Shown piece after piece: positions 10,190 through 18,879 of a DNA stretch of 64,000 nt; within the stretch, counting starts at the first letter, position 1; every line of letters begins with the position of its first letter. The notes below the pieces were generated by a model. It was given only the letters and a program-made list of their open reading frames with translations. It searched no databases and was not told the DNA's origin. Source of the stretch: Niallia sp. NCCP-28 (GTDB lineage Bacteria; Bacillota; Bacilli; Bacillales; Cytobacillaceae); the NCBI RefSeq assembly GCF_023168165.1, contig NZ_BQYJ01000001.1, positions 310,001-374,000 of the forward strand. The letters are read 5' to 3'. Position numbers and translations under genes: made by a program.

Positions 10190-10600
10190 CTATCTGATTC
10201 TTTTAGTTTTTTTCACTTCTGGTGGAGGTAATATTAGATAGCTTATTGTAAGCATAAAAATTACTATAGATAGCCATAAATTTTGAATCGAATTCCCATT
10301 GTTAACTATAATAAACCGGATTGTGGCTGTAATTCCGATATATAAAAGATACCTTAATGGAAAATGATGACTTTCTTTAAAATAAGTTAAAATCATAGAA
10401 ATAAATCCAAAATACAAGAAAAAAACCAAAATTTTACTGAAAATTTTATGAACATTTCTATTTTCTAAAAAAATATCATTTAAAATGTAATACAGTTCCC
10501 TAAAAAGAAAATAAGCAAGGATAAAACTAAGAACAATTAATGCTATATTCAATACTATTTGATAAAGTTTTATCAACCATTTTTCAGCTGATCCAACCAT
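10190..10600 (-). CDS. PsiE family membrane protein
   Basis: A 136-residue membrane protein of the phosphate-starvation-inducible PsiE family (PF06146), function unknown. Four hydrophobic segments are visible: about 12-33 (LYQIVLNIALIVLSFILAYF), 53-73, 82-101 and 107-125. A basic tail (KKTKRIR) follows, suggesting a cytoplasmic C-terminus. GGGGGAT precedes the ATG. It is co-transcribed with the DUF2294 gene 10 bases downstream. The link to phosphate is known only for E. coli psiE and is not supported here. Confidence 0.8.
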   Translation of the reverse strand: MVGSAEKWLIKLYQIVLNIALIVLSFILAYFLFRELYYILNDIFLENRNVHKIFSKILVFFLYFGFISMILTYFKESHHFPLRYLLYIGITATIRFIIVNNGNSIQNLWLSIVIFMLTISYLILPPPEVKKTKRIR

Positions 10601-10798
10601 CTGTATCCCCCATCTTTGGTATACCCCTTTAACCTAATTAAATTTTTCTTCTAAAGAAAAAATTCACTTTACTTTCTATTTCACTTCCATTGTCTTGCAA
10701 AAATTCAGTTGATTGATAGTCAATATGATATAATTCCTTACTGATGAGCTAGTTACTAAAATATATAAAGAAAAAAGAAGGTATATTAACTATTTAAA

Positions 10799-10846
10799 AA
10801 AGAACATACTCAAAGAGTTCCGAATAAAACAATCTAGGAGTATGAA
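10799..10846 (-). terminator. Possible terminator of the fdh-DUF1641 operon
   Basis: CATACTC (10805-10811) pairs with GAGTATG (10838-10844), and on the minus strand TTCTTTTTT follows. The stem is short with a long loop, so support is moderate. The rest of the 10601-11034 gap shows nothing else recognisable. Confidence 0.4.
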
Positions 10847-11034
10847 CTATAGAAAATTTCTTCTTTACTTTCCAACAATGTATAACCCTTTAGCTACCAC
10901 TTACTTAGTTTGAAGATTCTCCATTTTACAATTAATCTGTGCTTCTCCTCTAAAAAGCATACTAAATAATTGCAAGAGTTTTATCGTTCTAATAAAACAT
11001 AAGAGAAAGTCAGTAAGCTCTATATTCATTTAAG

Positions 11035-11514
11035 TTAATCTTTTAGCCCTTCACCTAGCCCCTTTAACAAATCAATAGAAAACCTTACAACACGATTCAC
11101 ATCAGGATCTCTTATTAGTTTCACTAAATCAAAAATATGAACTTTTTTGTTTGCTCGAAACCCCTCCTCTGCTCTTTGAAGACCTGTTGATAAGCCTCCG
11201 ACTAATTTTTTTGTTATTTCAGGATCTAATTCTGTTAACACTCCAGCTGCAGCCATTGCATTATTTAGAGCATTTGTTACAGGCGGACGCAACATTTGTC
11301 CTACTGCAATTTTAGCTACATCTTCTTTTGCCTCGACAAGATTATTGATTGCTCCAAGAATTCCACTTTCATGAAGTTCTTGGAGAAGCTTAATTGTTTC
11401 TTTAATTCCATCTGCATTTCGAGATAAATCTTGTAAAACTTTTTCAAGCGTTTGGTTTTGCTGTTCTTTTTCAGTAAACACTGGTGCTTCTACCTTTGTA
11501 ATTGGTTTTGCCAT
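11035..11514 (-). CDS. yrhD: DUF1641 protein, formate dehydrogenase accessory (YrhD-like)
   Basis: A 159-residue DUF1641 protein. Members are small helical proteins repeatedly encoded next to NAD-dependent or cytosolic formate dehydrogenases (B. subtilis yrhD-yrhE, yjgD-yjgC), and an accessory or subunit role is proposed but not proven. Recognisable parts are LQDLSRNADGIKETIKLLQEL (in part), ESGILGAINNLVEAKEDV and NALNNAMAAAGVLTELDPE. It starts 15 bases after the dehydrogenase stop codon with GGGGGTAACA as ribosome binding site, so the two are translated from one transcript. Confidence 0.9.
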   Translation of the reverse strand: MAKPITKVEAPVFTEKEQQNQTLEKVLQDLSRNADGIKETIKLLQELHESGILGAINNLVEAKEDVAKIAVGQMLRPPVTNALNNAMAAAGVLTELDPEITKKLVGGLSTGLQRAEEGFRANKKVHIFDLVKLIRDPDVNRVVRFSIDLLKGLGEGLKD

Positions 11515-11529
11515 TGCTTGTTACCCCCA

Positions 11530-14484
11530 TCACTTTCTATCTGCTGATATATTCAAATCAGCAATCGGCTCATAGTCATTTCGTTTCCATTTACGTTCCA
11601 CCTGTACACCAAGCTGTGGATTTCGCTTTGCATAACGAGGATTATATAAAGGAAGTGGTTGGCTGCCTTTTACATTTATTAATTCCATTTTTACTTTTGT
11701 CTGTTTGTAGGCTGGTGTTTGTGTACGGACATCGCCGACACTTCCAGTTAATAGATTGATAGCATTTTCATGGCTTACTGAATGCATTGGCACATACAAC
11801 TCTTTTCCTTGTACCCGATCTGTCACTAATGAGCGAAGCTTAATCGCACCATATGGCGATATAAGACGCACTAATGAACCGTCTTGTATCCCGCGCTCTT
11901 TAGAAAGTTCTGGTGAAACCTCTACAAATACCTCAGGTAATTTATACTGAATTCCCTTAGATTTATTAGTCATATTTCCCTCATGGAAATGTTCTAAAAG
12001 TCTTCCATTATTTAATGTAAGATCGAATTCATAGGCAAACTCAATAGGCGGAACATATTCTACAAGAGAAAAACGAGCCTTTCCATCTGGGAAGTTAAAA
12101 CGTTTTGTATAAAGAAGCGGCTCATCTGTCCCATCTTTTTGTACTGGCCATATTAAACTGTTCCATCCTTCAAGCCGCTCATACGATACACCTGCAAAGA
12201 TTGGAGATAAGCTTGCAATCTCATCCATAATTTCTCTTGGATGTTCATAGTTCCAATTAACACCCATATATTCCGCAATTTGTTGAATAATCCACCAATC
12301 CGGTTTAGATTCACCTATTGGATCAAGCGCACGATACAGACGTTGAATACGTCTTTCTGTATTTGTGAATGTCCCATCTTTCTCCAGTGACGGAGCTGCC
12401 GGTAAGATAACATCGGCAAATTGAGCTGTTTTGGTTAAGAAAATATCTTGGACAACAAAAAATTCTAACTTGCTAAGTATTTCATGCACATGATTGGAAT
12501 TCGAATCCACCCAAGCCATATCTTCTCCCATTAGATACATGGCTTTTAATTCACCTTTCTCCACTGCTTCTAACATTTCAATATTTGTTAACCCTGGTTT
12601 CTTAGAGATTTTCACTCCATATGCCTGCTCAAACTTCTCTCGCGCTCTGTCATCTGATAGACGCTGATTTCCTGGAAGCCATTGTGGAAGGGTACCCATG
12701 TCACAAGATCCTTGCACATTATTATGACCACGAAGGGGATATGCGCCTGCACCAGGACGACCAAAGTTTCCTGTTACTAATAGCAGGTTAGCAATAGCTG
12801 CTGATGTATGTGACCCGGAAACATTTTGAGTGACGCCCATTCCCCATAAAATACACGTTCCATCTGCCTTGTAAATCATTTTGGCTGTTTCAATAAGATA
12901 TTCTTTAGAAAGCCCTGTTATTTCTTCTGCGTATTCAAGTGTGTATTTTTCAAGGAGCTCTAGATACTCATGATATTGATTTACATGTTTTTTGATAAAC
13001 ACCTCATCATGCCAGCCCTGATCAATGATATATTTGGCAATAGCTGTTATCCATACATAATCGGTTCCTTGTTTTGGATGTAAAAATAAATCAGAGCGTT
13101 CAGCCATTTCATGTTTTCGAAGATCAGAAACAATTAATTTTTGTCCATGTAATTTCTTTGCACGTTTTACCCTAGTCGCTAGCACTGGATGACCCTCAGT
13201 TGGATTTGCACCAATAATGATGACAAGACCTGCACTAGCAATATCTTTAATAGACCCAGAATCTCCTCCATACCCAACTGTCGAAAGCAATCCATCTGTA
13301 GCGGGAGACTGACAGTATCTTGAACAATTGTCAATGTTGTTTGATTCAAATACTTGACGTGCTAACTTTTGCATAAGATATGCATCTTCGTTTGTTGTTT
13401 TAGAAGAACTGACAAAACCTAGCGAATGCCCTCCATAAATTTGTTTAAAATTACCCATTTTTTCTGCAATTAATGTTAAGGCTTCATCCCAAGTAGCAGG
13501 GACAAATGCATCACCTTTGCGAATTAAAGGGGTAGTAAGACGCTGTTCACTATTGACAAAATCCCATCCGAATTTCCCCTTAACACAAGTAGAAACGCTG
13601 TTTACAGGCCCATTTTCAGTTGGTTCAATTTTTAAGATTTCACGTCCCTTTGTCCATACTTCAAATGAACATCCTACACCACAGAATGTACAAACTGTTT
13701 TTGTTTTTTTCGTACGTTTATCACGCGCGGCTGCTTCCACTTCCGATAAGGCAAAAATTGTTTTATAATCTGGTTCGACTTCTTTAATAAGATCCACCAT
13801 AGGGTCTAATAAATCCTTTGGAATGGCTGTCATAAGCCCAGCTTCGCCTAACATTGATTTTTCCATTAATGCGTTGCATGGACAAACTGTAGCGCACTGC
13901 CCACAAGATACACAAGAAGATTCATTGATAGATTTACCATCATCCCATACTACACGCGGCATTTCACGTTCCCAATCTATAGATAGGGTTTCATTCACCT
14001 GCAGATCTTGACATACTTCTACGCAACGCCCACACAGGATGCATTGATCTGGATCGTATCTGTAGAAAGGATGTGACATATCCACCTCATATCCTTTTTC
14101 TCTGTATGGTCGGGTTTGATGTTCAATTTCCAACAACTCTGCTGTATTATGAACACGACAATTTCCATTGTTATTATCACAAACCGTACAATACAGTAAA
14201 TGATTCTCCAATATGCGGTCCATTGCTTCTGTTTGCGCAGTCTTGGCCAGTTCTGAGGAGGTCAAAATATTCATCCCTTCCTCAATTTCTGTCGAACAAG
14301 CTCTCATGATTTTTCCATCAATTTCGCACATACAGGTATCACAAGTTTGAATAGGACCTAAAATTTCTGAATAACAGATATGCGGGTGATCTACCCCTTC
14401 TTTTAAAAGATAGTCAAGAATTCGAGTCCCCTGTTCTACTTCATGTTGCTGTCCATTAATTTTCACTCGGACTGTTTCTGCCAT
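11530..14484 (-). CDS. yrhE: Formate dehydrogenase, molybdopterin-containing catalytic subunit
   Basis: A 984-residue cytosolic molybdoenzyme oxidising formate to CO2. In order: a 2Fe-2S ferredoxin domain (Cys37, 48, 51, 63), a His-Cys3 cluster (Cys99, 102, 109, His112), two 4Fe-4S motifs (from Cys148 and Cys191), the bis-MGD domain cluster Cys265/268/272/300, and the active site NCSRYCQSPAT with Cys391 as the Mo ligand in place of selenocysteine. The residue after the Mo ligand is Gln392 where E. coli FdhH has a catalytic His. The C-terminal molybdopterin-dinucleotide-binding domain is present. It follows a promoter, leader and terminator (14508-14745) and has AAGGAG before the ATG. Electron acceptor unknown; the N-terminus resembles NAD-linked enzymes. 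Confidence 0.94.
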   Translation of the reverse strand: MAETVRVKINGQQHEVEQGTRILDYLLKEGVDHPHICYSEILGPIQTCDTCMCEIDGKIMRACSTEIEEGMNILTSSELAKTAQTEAMDRILENHLLYCTVCDNNNGNCRVHNTAELLEIEHQTRPYREKGYEVDMSHPFYRYDPDQCILCGRCVEVCQDLQVNETLSIDWEREMPRVVWDDGKSINESSCVSCGQCATVCPCNALMEKSMLGEAGLMTAIPKDLLDPMVDLIKEVEPDYKTIFALSEVEAAARDKRTKKTKTVCTFCGVGCSFEVWTKGREILKIEPTENGPVNSVSTCVKGKFGWDFVNSEQRLTTPLIRKGDAFVPATWDEALTLIAEKMGNFKQIYGGHSLGFVSSSKTTNEDAYLMQKLARQVFESNNIDNCSRYCQSPATDGLLSTVGYGGDSGSIKDIASAGLVIIIGANPTEGHPVLATRVKRAKKLHGQKLIVSDLRKHEMAERSDLFLHPKQGTDYVWITAIAKYIIDQGWHDEVFIKKHVNQYHEYLELLEKYTLEYAEEITGLSKEYLIETAKMIYKADGTCILWGMGVTQNVSGSHTSAAIANLLLVTGNFGRPGAGAYPLRGHNNVQGSCDMGTLPQWLPGNQRLSDDRAREKFEQAYGVKISKKPGLTNIEMLEAVEKGELKAMYLMGEDMAWVDSNSNHVHEILSKLEFFVVQDIFLTKTAQFADVILPAAPSLEKDGTFTNTERRIQRLYRALDPIGESKPDWWIIQQIAEYMGVNWNYEHPREIMDEIASLSPIFAGVSYERLEGWNSLIWPVQKDGTDEPLLYTKRFNFPDGKARFSLVEYVPPIEFAYEFDLTLNNGRLLEHFHEGNMTNKSKGIQYKLPEVFVEVSPELSKERGIQDGSLVRLISPYGAIKLRSLVTDRVQGKELYVPMHSVSHENAINLLTGSVGDVRTQTPAYKQTKVKMELINVKGSQPLPLYNPRYAKRNPQLGVQVERKWKRNDYEPIADLNISADRK

Positions 14485-14507
14485 TTTAAATGCTCCTTTT
14501 CTAAAAA

Positions 14508-14745
14508 ATAAAAAAGCCCGCCATAAAACAGATTGCGTATAAATAAATACACAATCTATTTTATGGCGGGCTAATAGCTAAGCAGTTTTATCCTGCCAGC
14601 AATCCATCTCACCATGCTCAATAAAAAAACAGGATATCAAGGCAAGTTATCGTTACCTAATATCAATAATTTTTTATATTTAGCTTCTGTCTTATTATAA
14701 TACTTTGAATGGTTAAGCTCAATAAAAAATTGTCTCTATCCTTGA
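14508..14745 (-). promoter_or_regulatory. Promoter, structured leader and terminator upstream of fdh (leader copy A)
   Basis: On the minus strand: a SigA promoter (TTGAGC at 14722-14717, 17-base spacer, TATAAT at 14699-14694), then a hairpin (14664-14633) with a GATATTAGGTAA / TTGCCTTGATATC stem, then a core with GTGAGATGGAT and AACTGCTTAG. A very long terminator stem (14572-14515) ends in a T-run about 25 bases before the fdh ribosome binding site. A second copy at 22510-22716 shares all parts. The terminator arms change together (GCCCGCC/GGCGGGC versus GCCCATC/GATGGGC), which supports an RNA structure. I do not recognise a known riboswitch class. Transcription attenuation responding to a Mo- or formate-related signal is inference. 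Confidence 0.75.
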
Positions 14746-14833
14746 TGCATACAGTCTTGCATGGAACCCGTATCTATACATGATTATGTTCTATTGAACT
14801 GCCTGCCATTTTAAGATAAAAGAAAGGCTCGTT

Positions 14834-15067
14834 TTATCCGCCGCTTACTGGAGGAATAAATGCAACTGTATCTTGGTCTTTTATTATCTCTTCATCTGTT
14901 ACAAAGGTCTCATTAATAGCCGTCATGCATTGATTAAAAGATAAAGAAGGATACTTACTTTCAAAATATTGTTTTAGCTGCAAAACTGTTATATTATTTT
15001 TTTCTACTATTAATTGATCGAATCCCATTTCTTCCTTGATTCCTGCAAAAAATAAAACGGTAATCAT
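14834..15067 (-). CDS. moaD: Molybdopterin synthase sulfur carrier subunit MoaD
   Basis: A 77-residue ubiquitin-fold protein ending in PPVSGG. The C-terminal Gly-Gly is adenylated by MoeB and thiocarboxylated, then donates sulfur to precursor Z in complex with MoaE. It begins MITVLFFAGIKEEMG, typical of MoaD. The start lies 3 bases after the moaE stop, with AGGAGGAATAAGAA inside the end of moaE, so the pair is tightly coupled. It is the last gene of the moeB-moeA-mobB-moaE-moaD operon; the next gene, fdh, has its own promoter. Confidence 0.95.
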   Translation of the reverse strand: MITVLFFAGIKEEMGFDQLIVEKNNITVLQLKQYFESKYPSLSFNQCMTAINETFVTDEEIIKDQDTVAFIPPVSGG

Positions 15068-15070
15068 TTC

Positions 15071-15535
15071 TTATTCCTCCTTGCTTGGCTTTCCTTCTGC
15101 ATATTCAGTAGTCTCTAATTGATCTCCAATCCACATTGTCCCATCTTCCCAAAATTCTTTTTTCCAAATAGGCACGATTTGTTTGATTCGTTCAATAGCA
15201 TATTCATTTGCTTCGTACGCATTTTTACGATGTGGCGAGGAAACCGCAATAACAACAGCTATATCCGTTATTTCTAACCTGCCTATTCTATGAGTAATAG
15301 CCACCCAAGCATCTGGCCACTTATGTTTAATTTCTTCCCCTATTTGACTCAGCATTTTTACTGCCATTGATTCGTACGCCTGATATTCAAGAGACAGCGT
15401 TCTTTTTCCTTTTGTAAATTCTCTGACCGTTCCAATAAAGAGTGTAATTGCACCTGCTTCTCTTCGTGAAACTTGACTGATTGTATCCTCTGCCGATATC
15501 GGGTGACGCACTATTTTAAACAAACTTTGTTCCAC
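15071..15535 (-). CDS. moaE: Molybdopterin synthase catalytic subunit MoaE
   Basis: A 154-residue MoaE: with MoaD it inserts two sulfurs into cyclic pyranopterin monophosphate to make molybdopterin. Conserved parts are GAITLFIGTVREFTKGK (about 28-44), LEYQAYESMA, THRIGRLEITDIAVVIAVSSPHR and the C-terminal PIWKKEFWEDG with its conserved Lys residues. The start codon is GTG, overlapping the end of mobB by 20 bases, with GAGGTGGTG upstream. This overlap implies translational coupling within the mo operon. Confidence 0.95.
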   Translation of the reverse strand: MEQSLFKIVRHPISAEDTISQVSRREAGAITLFIGTVREFTKGKRTLSLEYQAYESMAVKMLSQIGEEIKHKWPDAWVAITHRIGRLEITDIAVVIAVSSPHRKNAYEANEYAIERIKQIVPIWKKEFWEDGTMWIGDQLETTEYAEGKPSKEE

Positions 15536-16064
15536 TTTTTTTCACCACCTCTTCTATCAAAAAATCTATATAAAACTTTTCCTCATCTAATTGAAACACT
15601 CTATGTTTTTTAAACGTCTCTGTATCTAACTTAATATGACTAATCATACACTTAATATTTGTCAACGAATGGAGCAACGAAAGGTCCTTTTCACTTCGAA
15701 TCATCACCACTTTTGGATAATGTTCCTTTTTATATCCTTCAATGAAAATAACATTCAGGGAAAAAAAACTATATAACTTAAGCATTTTTCCAAGATTCCA
15801 ATTGTCATCCTTAGCATATAATTGTAAGGCTCCATCTCCTTCTACACTAGAAATGGCGGCTCCGGCGTTATAATGGCGTATGCTGTCTTTAGATTTAGAA
15901 AAACATCTGTCATCTGGAACTCCTCCATGCCCATGATGTTTAATGGATGCAGCCTTTAGTCCTTCTTGTTTAACTCTAATAATTAGTTTTTCCATTAAGG
16001 TCGTTTTGCCGCTGTTTTGGAATCCTACAACCTGTAGGATGGGACAATGTTCTCCCAAGGCCAT
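15516..16064 (-). CDS. mobB: Molybdopterin-guanine dinucleotide biosynthesis adaptor MobB
   Basis: A 182-residue GTP-binding protein that assists MobA in attaching GMP to molybdopterin, as needed by the bis-MGD formate dehydrogenase next door. The Walker A motif GFQNSGKTT lies at about residues 14-22, KHHGHG is the switch region, and the second half is the usual degenerate C-terminal part. MALGEHCPILQVVGF closely resembles the B. subtilis MobB N-terminus and has AAGGAAGTGA at its ATG, which decides the start although it overlaps moeA by 40 bases. mobA itself is not in this window. Confidence 0.94.
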   Translation of the reverse strand: MALGEHCPILQVVGFQNSGKTTLMEKLIIRVKQEGLKAASIKHHGHGGVPDDRCFSKSKDSIRHYNAGAAISSVEGDGALQLYAKDDNWNLGKMLKLYSFFSLNVIFIEGYKKEHYPKVVMIRSEKDLSLLHSLTNIKCMISHIKLDTETFKKHRVFQLDEEKFYIDFLIEEVVKKSGTKFV

Positions 16065-17317
16065 TCACTTCCTTTTGCATCCTCTAGTAATAAAATATCC
16101 ACAAGCATTCCCTTTTGATATCCTCTCGTGCCTCCTGGAAGAACAATAAGGACATCAGCTCTGGCTAAAGAGGAGACGGCATTTGATTTATTAAAGCCTG
16201 AAGGAGAAACGATTAACTCCCCTCTGTCATAGGAGAGTGTTCCTCTTATAAATCGGGTAAACGGATTAGGTTTTGTAAAATCTTCTCCCAACCAGGCACT
16301 TTCTCTTTTGAGATGTGGCTGGTCATTAAATAAGGAAAGCCGAATGACCGGGCGAACAAATAATTCACATCCAACGTAACAAGCAGATGGATTTCCTGAT
16401 AAACCAAATAATAGTTTTCCGTTCAATTGCGCAACCGTTGTTACACTTCCGGGCCTCATCGACACTTTATTAAAAAGGACAGAAGCTCCCAATTTATCGT
16501 AGATAGCCGGTAAATAATCATAGTCGCCCACTGATACTCCGCCCGTTGTAATAAGCATATCCACTTCAAATAGAGCATTTTTGACAGCCATAAAACAGCT
16601 ATCAAAATCATCATTTAATTTCCCGAAATACTTGACGTCTCCTCCAGCTCTTTCAATTTGAGAAAAAATCATATATGCATTGCTATTTCTAATTTTCCCC
16701 GGTGTAAGTTTTTCACTTACTTCAAGAAGTTCGCTTCCAGTAGCCAATACCCCTACTATAGGCTTTTTGGCAACAGGCACCTCGCTGTATCCAAATGTTG
16801 CTAATAATGCTGCAATACCTGGATTGATATATGTACCTCTCTTTGCCAAAATTGTCCCTTTTTTTGTATCTTCTCCTTTAAAGGAGATGTTGTCGCCTTT
16901 TTTGAAAGAACGTTTAATTTCAATAAGCTTTTGATTACTTTCTGTGTATTCTCTTGCTAATTCAAGCATTACTACAGCACTGCAGCTCTCAGGAATTTGA
17001 GCACCAGTCATAATTCGAACAGCTTCAAATGCTCCAACTTGTCCATTAAAAACTGTACCGGCACCAATTTCTCCCACCACTTTTAATGACACTGGATGAT
17101 GGGAAGCAGCCGTTTCTGTATCTTCTGATCTAATGGCAAATCCATCATATGGCGAACGGTCAAACGCGGGAATATCATGATCCGCGATCAAGTCTTCCGC
17201 CAAGAACCGGCCATAAGCCAATTCAAGGGATATCATTTCCTTCCTGCCATTCTTAGCATATTGCATTACTTTACGTACACATTTATCCACAGAAATAGGG
17301 GTGCGTTTTTCTGCCAT
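16025..17317 (-). CDS. moeA: Molybdopterin molybdenumtransferase MoeA
   Basis: About 430 residues; inserts molybdate into adenylated molybdopterin. The domain order is normal: an N-terminal MoeA region with PAFDRSPYDGFAIR (about 52-65), the central MoCF_biosynth domain with VLATGSEL and TTGGVSVGDYDY, LFGLSGNPSACYVG, and a C-terminal beta-barrel. The ATG beginning MAEKRTPI is preferred over the GTG three codons upstream because the B. subtilis protein begins in the same way and the spacing to AGAAGTGA is better. It follows moeB by 18 bases and overlaps mobB. Confidence 0.95.
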   Translation of the reverse strand: MAEKRTPISVDKCVRKVMQYAKNGRKEMISLELAYGRFLAEDLIADHDIPAFDRSPYDGFAIRSEDTETAASHHPVSLKVVGEIGAGTVFNGQVGAFEAVRIMTGAQIPESCSAVVMLELAREYTESNQKLIEIKRSFKKGDNISFKGEDTKKGTILAKRGTYINPGIAALLATFGYSEVPVAKKPIVGVLATGSELLEVSEKLTPGKIRNSNAYMIFSQIERAGGDVKYFGKLNDDFDSCFMAVKNALFEVDMLITTGGVSVGDYDYLPAIYDKLGASVLFNKVSMRPGSVTTVAQLNGKLLFGLSGNPSACYVGCELFVRPVIRLSLFNDQPHLKRESAWLGEDFTKPNPFTRFIRGTLSYDRGELIVSPSGFNKSNAVSSLARADVLIVLPGGTRGYQKGMLVDILLLEDAKGSEWPWENIVPSYRL

Positions 17318-17335
17318 CAATTTCACTTCTTTCTC

Positions 17336-18355
17336 TTAGCCTAGTAGACGATGATAAAGACTTTTAGCAAGCTGTATATTATTGGTTCCGTGAATAAACA
17401 CACGTCCATCCCTAAATATAACCAAACGATAATTCTGAAGCTGACAAGATAATAAATAAGGGTTTCTAGCTACTTTGCCATGAGCGCATAATCGTTTTTC
17501 CAATTGATCAAAACTATATCCTATACTTCTGGAAGGTCTAATCTGAACTGTATTCCTCCCGCATAACACCTCTGTTTTCATCTGATTTTCGTACGATAAA
17601 TAAGGGTATGTCCTCATTGTTCCACAGGTTAAGCAGCCTTCTTTTTTCATTTTCGTCAATTTAATAGAATGATGCTGGTTGCTCCACACATCAAATAACA
17701 AAAAGGTGTTTCTCAGCATGGAAAAATCATCGACAAGAATTTTGAATGCTTCTGCCACTTGATAAGCAGAAACAATTTGAACAGCTGGGCTAATAATCCC
17801 TGCTGTATCACATGTTGCCCCTCCAGGAGGAACTTCCTTTAAGATACAATGCAAACATGGTGTTCTGCCGGGAATAATCGTATAAACTGCTCCATAACTT
17901 CCTACACATGAGCCATAAATCCATGGAATGCTGTACTTATGCGAAAGATCATTTAAAATAAATCGAATATCAAAATTATCTGTACCATCAATAATTACAT
18001 CAACACCGCTTAATAAATTCCCCAGATTGTCAGATCTTGCCTCCATAACAAGAGCTTCAATTTCAACTTCTGAATTAATTTGTTTCAAATGCTTTTCCGC
18101 AGCTATGGCTTTTGGAATTTGGTGTTCAGCATCAGCCTCGTTGTATAGCTGCTGGCGCTGCAAATTGCTCCATTCAACATAATCACGATCAATAATAGTC
18201 AGCTTTCCAATCCCTGCCCGTACAAACGCTTCAGCACCAGCACTCCCCAATGCTCCAGCTCCCACAATTAGTACATGCTTATTTTTAATTTTTTTTTGCC
18301 CATTAGAACCTATCTGTTTAAACAGCTGTTGCCGTGAATAACGATCAGTCAACAA
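17336..18355 (-). CDS. moeB: ThiF/MoeB family adenylyltransferase
   Basis: A 339-residue E1-like enzyme that adenylates the C-terminal glycine of MoaD (and in many bacteria ThiS). The ATP-binding motif GAGALGSAGAEAFVRAG is at about residues 32-48, the Asp-containing TIIDRDYVEWSNLQRQ follows, and there are two CxxC zinc pairs (CLHC and CLTC). The C-terminal extension of about 100 residues is not a canonical rhodanese domain. The start codon is TTG with GGAAGAGAG upstream; no nearby ATG fits. It is first in a five-gene Moco operon, so MoaD is the likely partner. Confidence 0.92.
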   Translation of the reverse strand: MLTDRYSRQQLFKQIGSNGQKKIKNKHVLIVGAGALGSAGAEAFVRAGIGKLTIIDRDYVEWSNLQRQQLYNEADAEHQIPKAIAAEKHLKQINSEVEIEALVMEARSDNLGNLLSGVDVIIDGTDNFDIRFILNDLSHKYSIPWIYGSCVGSYGAVYTIIPGRTPCLHCILKEVPPGGATCDTAGIISPAVQIVSAYQVAEAFKILVDDFSMLRNTFLLFDVWSNQHHSIKLTKMKKEGCLTCGTMRTYPYLSYENQMKTEVLCGRNTVQIRPSRSIGYSFDQLEKRLCAHGKVARNPYLLSCQLQNYRLVIFRDGRVFIHGTNNIQLAKSLYHRLLG

Positions 18356-18879
18356 ACTCTCTTCCTTTCTTTCAAAAATTATTATTCTATTTCTCGTTAT
18401 ACTCTCTATGCCTACATATATAATCTTTGATGCTCTTCTTATATTAAGGGCAAAACAGCAATCTACGTGTTAATGTAATATATTTATGAAAAGAAAAAAC
18501 CTAATGACTATGTCAAAGGAAATACGCACTTCAAAGTCTGTCTATCTTTCTTCCAAAAGAGTATATCAAAAAATGATGCATAATCACGATTCAAATCAAC
18601 CTATCTCAGTTGGTACAGCAGTACTAATAGTTAGCTAGTGATACAAAAATATCACACGACCACAAGATTGAAAAAAATTCATCATCTTCTAACAAAGCAG
18701 CAGCATGTCATACATGAATATTGTATTGTTAAAGATTAGATATCATCAATTACTTCTACTATTACATCTTGGTGTAACAATTCATTTATTCAAAAGTATT
18801 TATTTATAGGATAAAATGCATTTTAACTATTAAAATCAATAAAGAAATATAATAAATCTTCATTGCCATGCTAATAATT
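18356..18879. other. Intergenic region upstream of moeB, no gene seen
   Basis: About 520 AT-rich bases between moaA and moeB. The promoter of the moeB operon must lie in its lower part, but I could not pick a convincing hexamer pair. A tRNA D-arm-like stretch near 18603-18625 (CTCAGTTGGTACAGCAG) is not part of a complete cloverleaf. Confidence 0.5.

Noticed and set aside
14508-14745. Known Moco riboswitch in front of fdh
   Set aside because: The conserved blocks do not match what I remember of the Moco motif, so I describe it as unidentified and do not assign that class; an Rfam search would decide.
18595-18640. tRNA-like D-arm (CTCAGTTGGTACAGCAG)
   Set aside because: No acceptor stem, anticodon arm or T-arm (GGTTCGAATC) follows in the right spacing, and no CCA end. 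At most a relic; probably chance.
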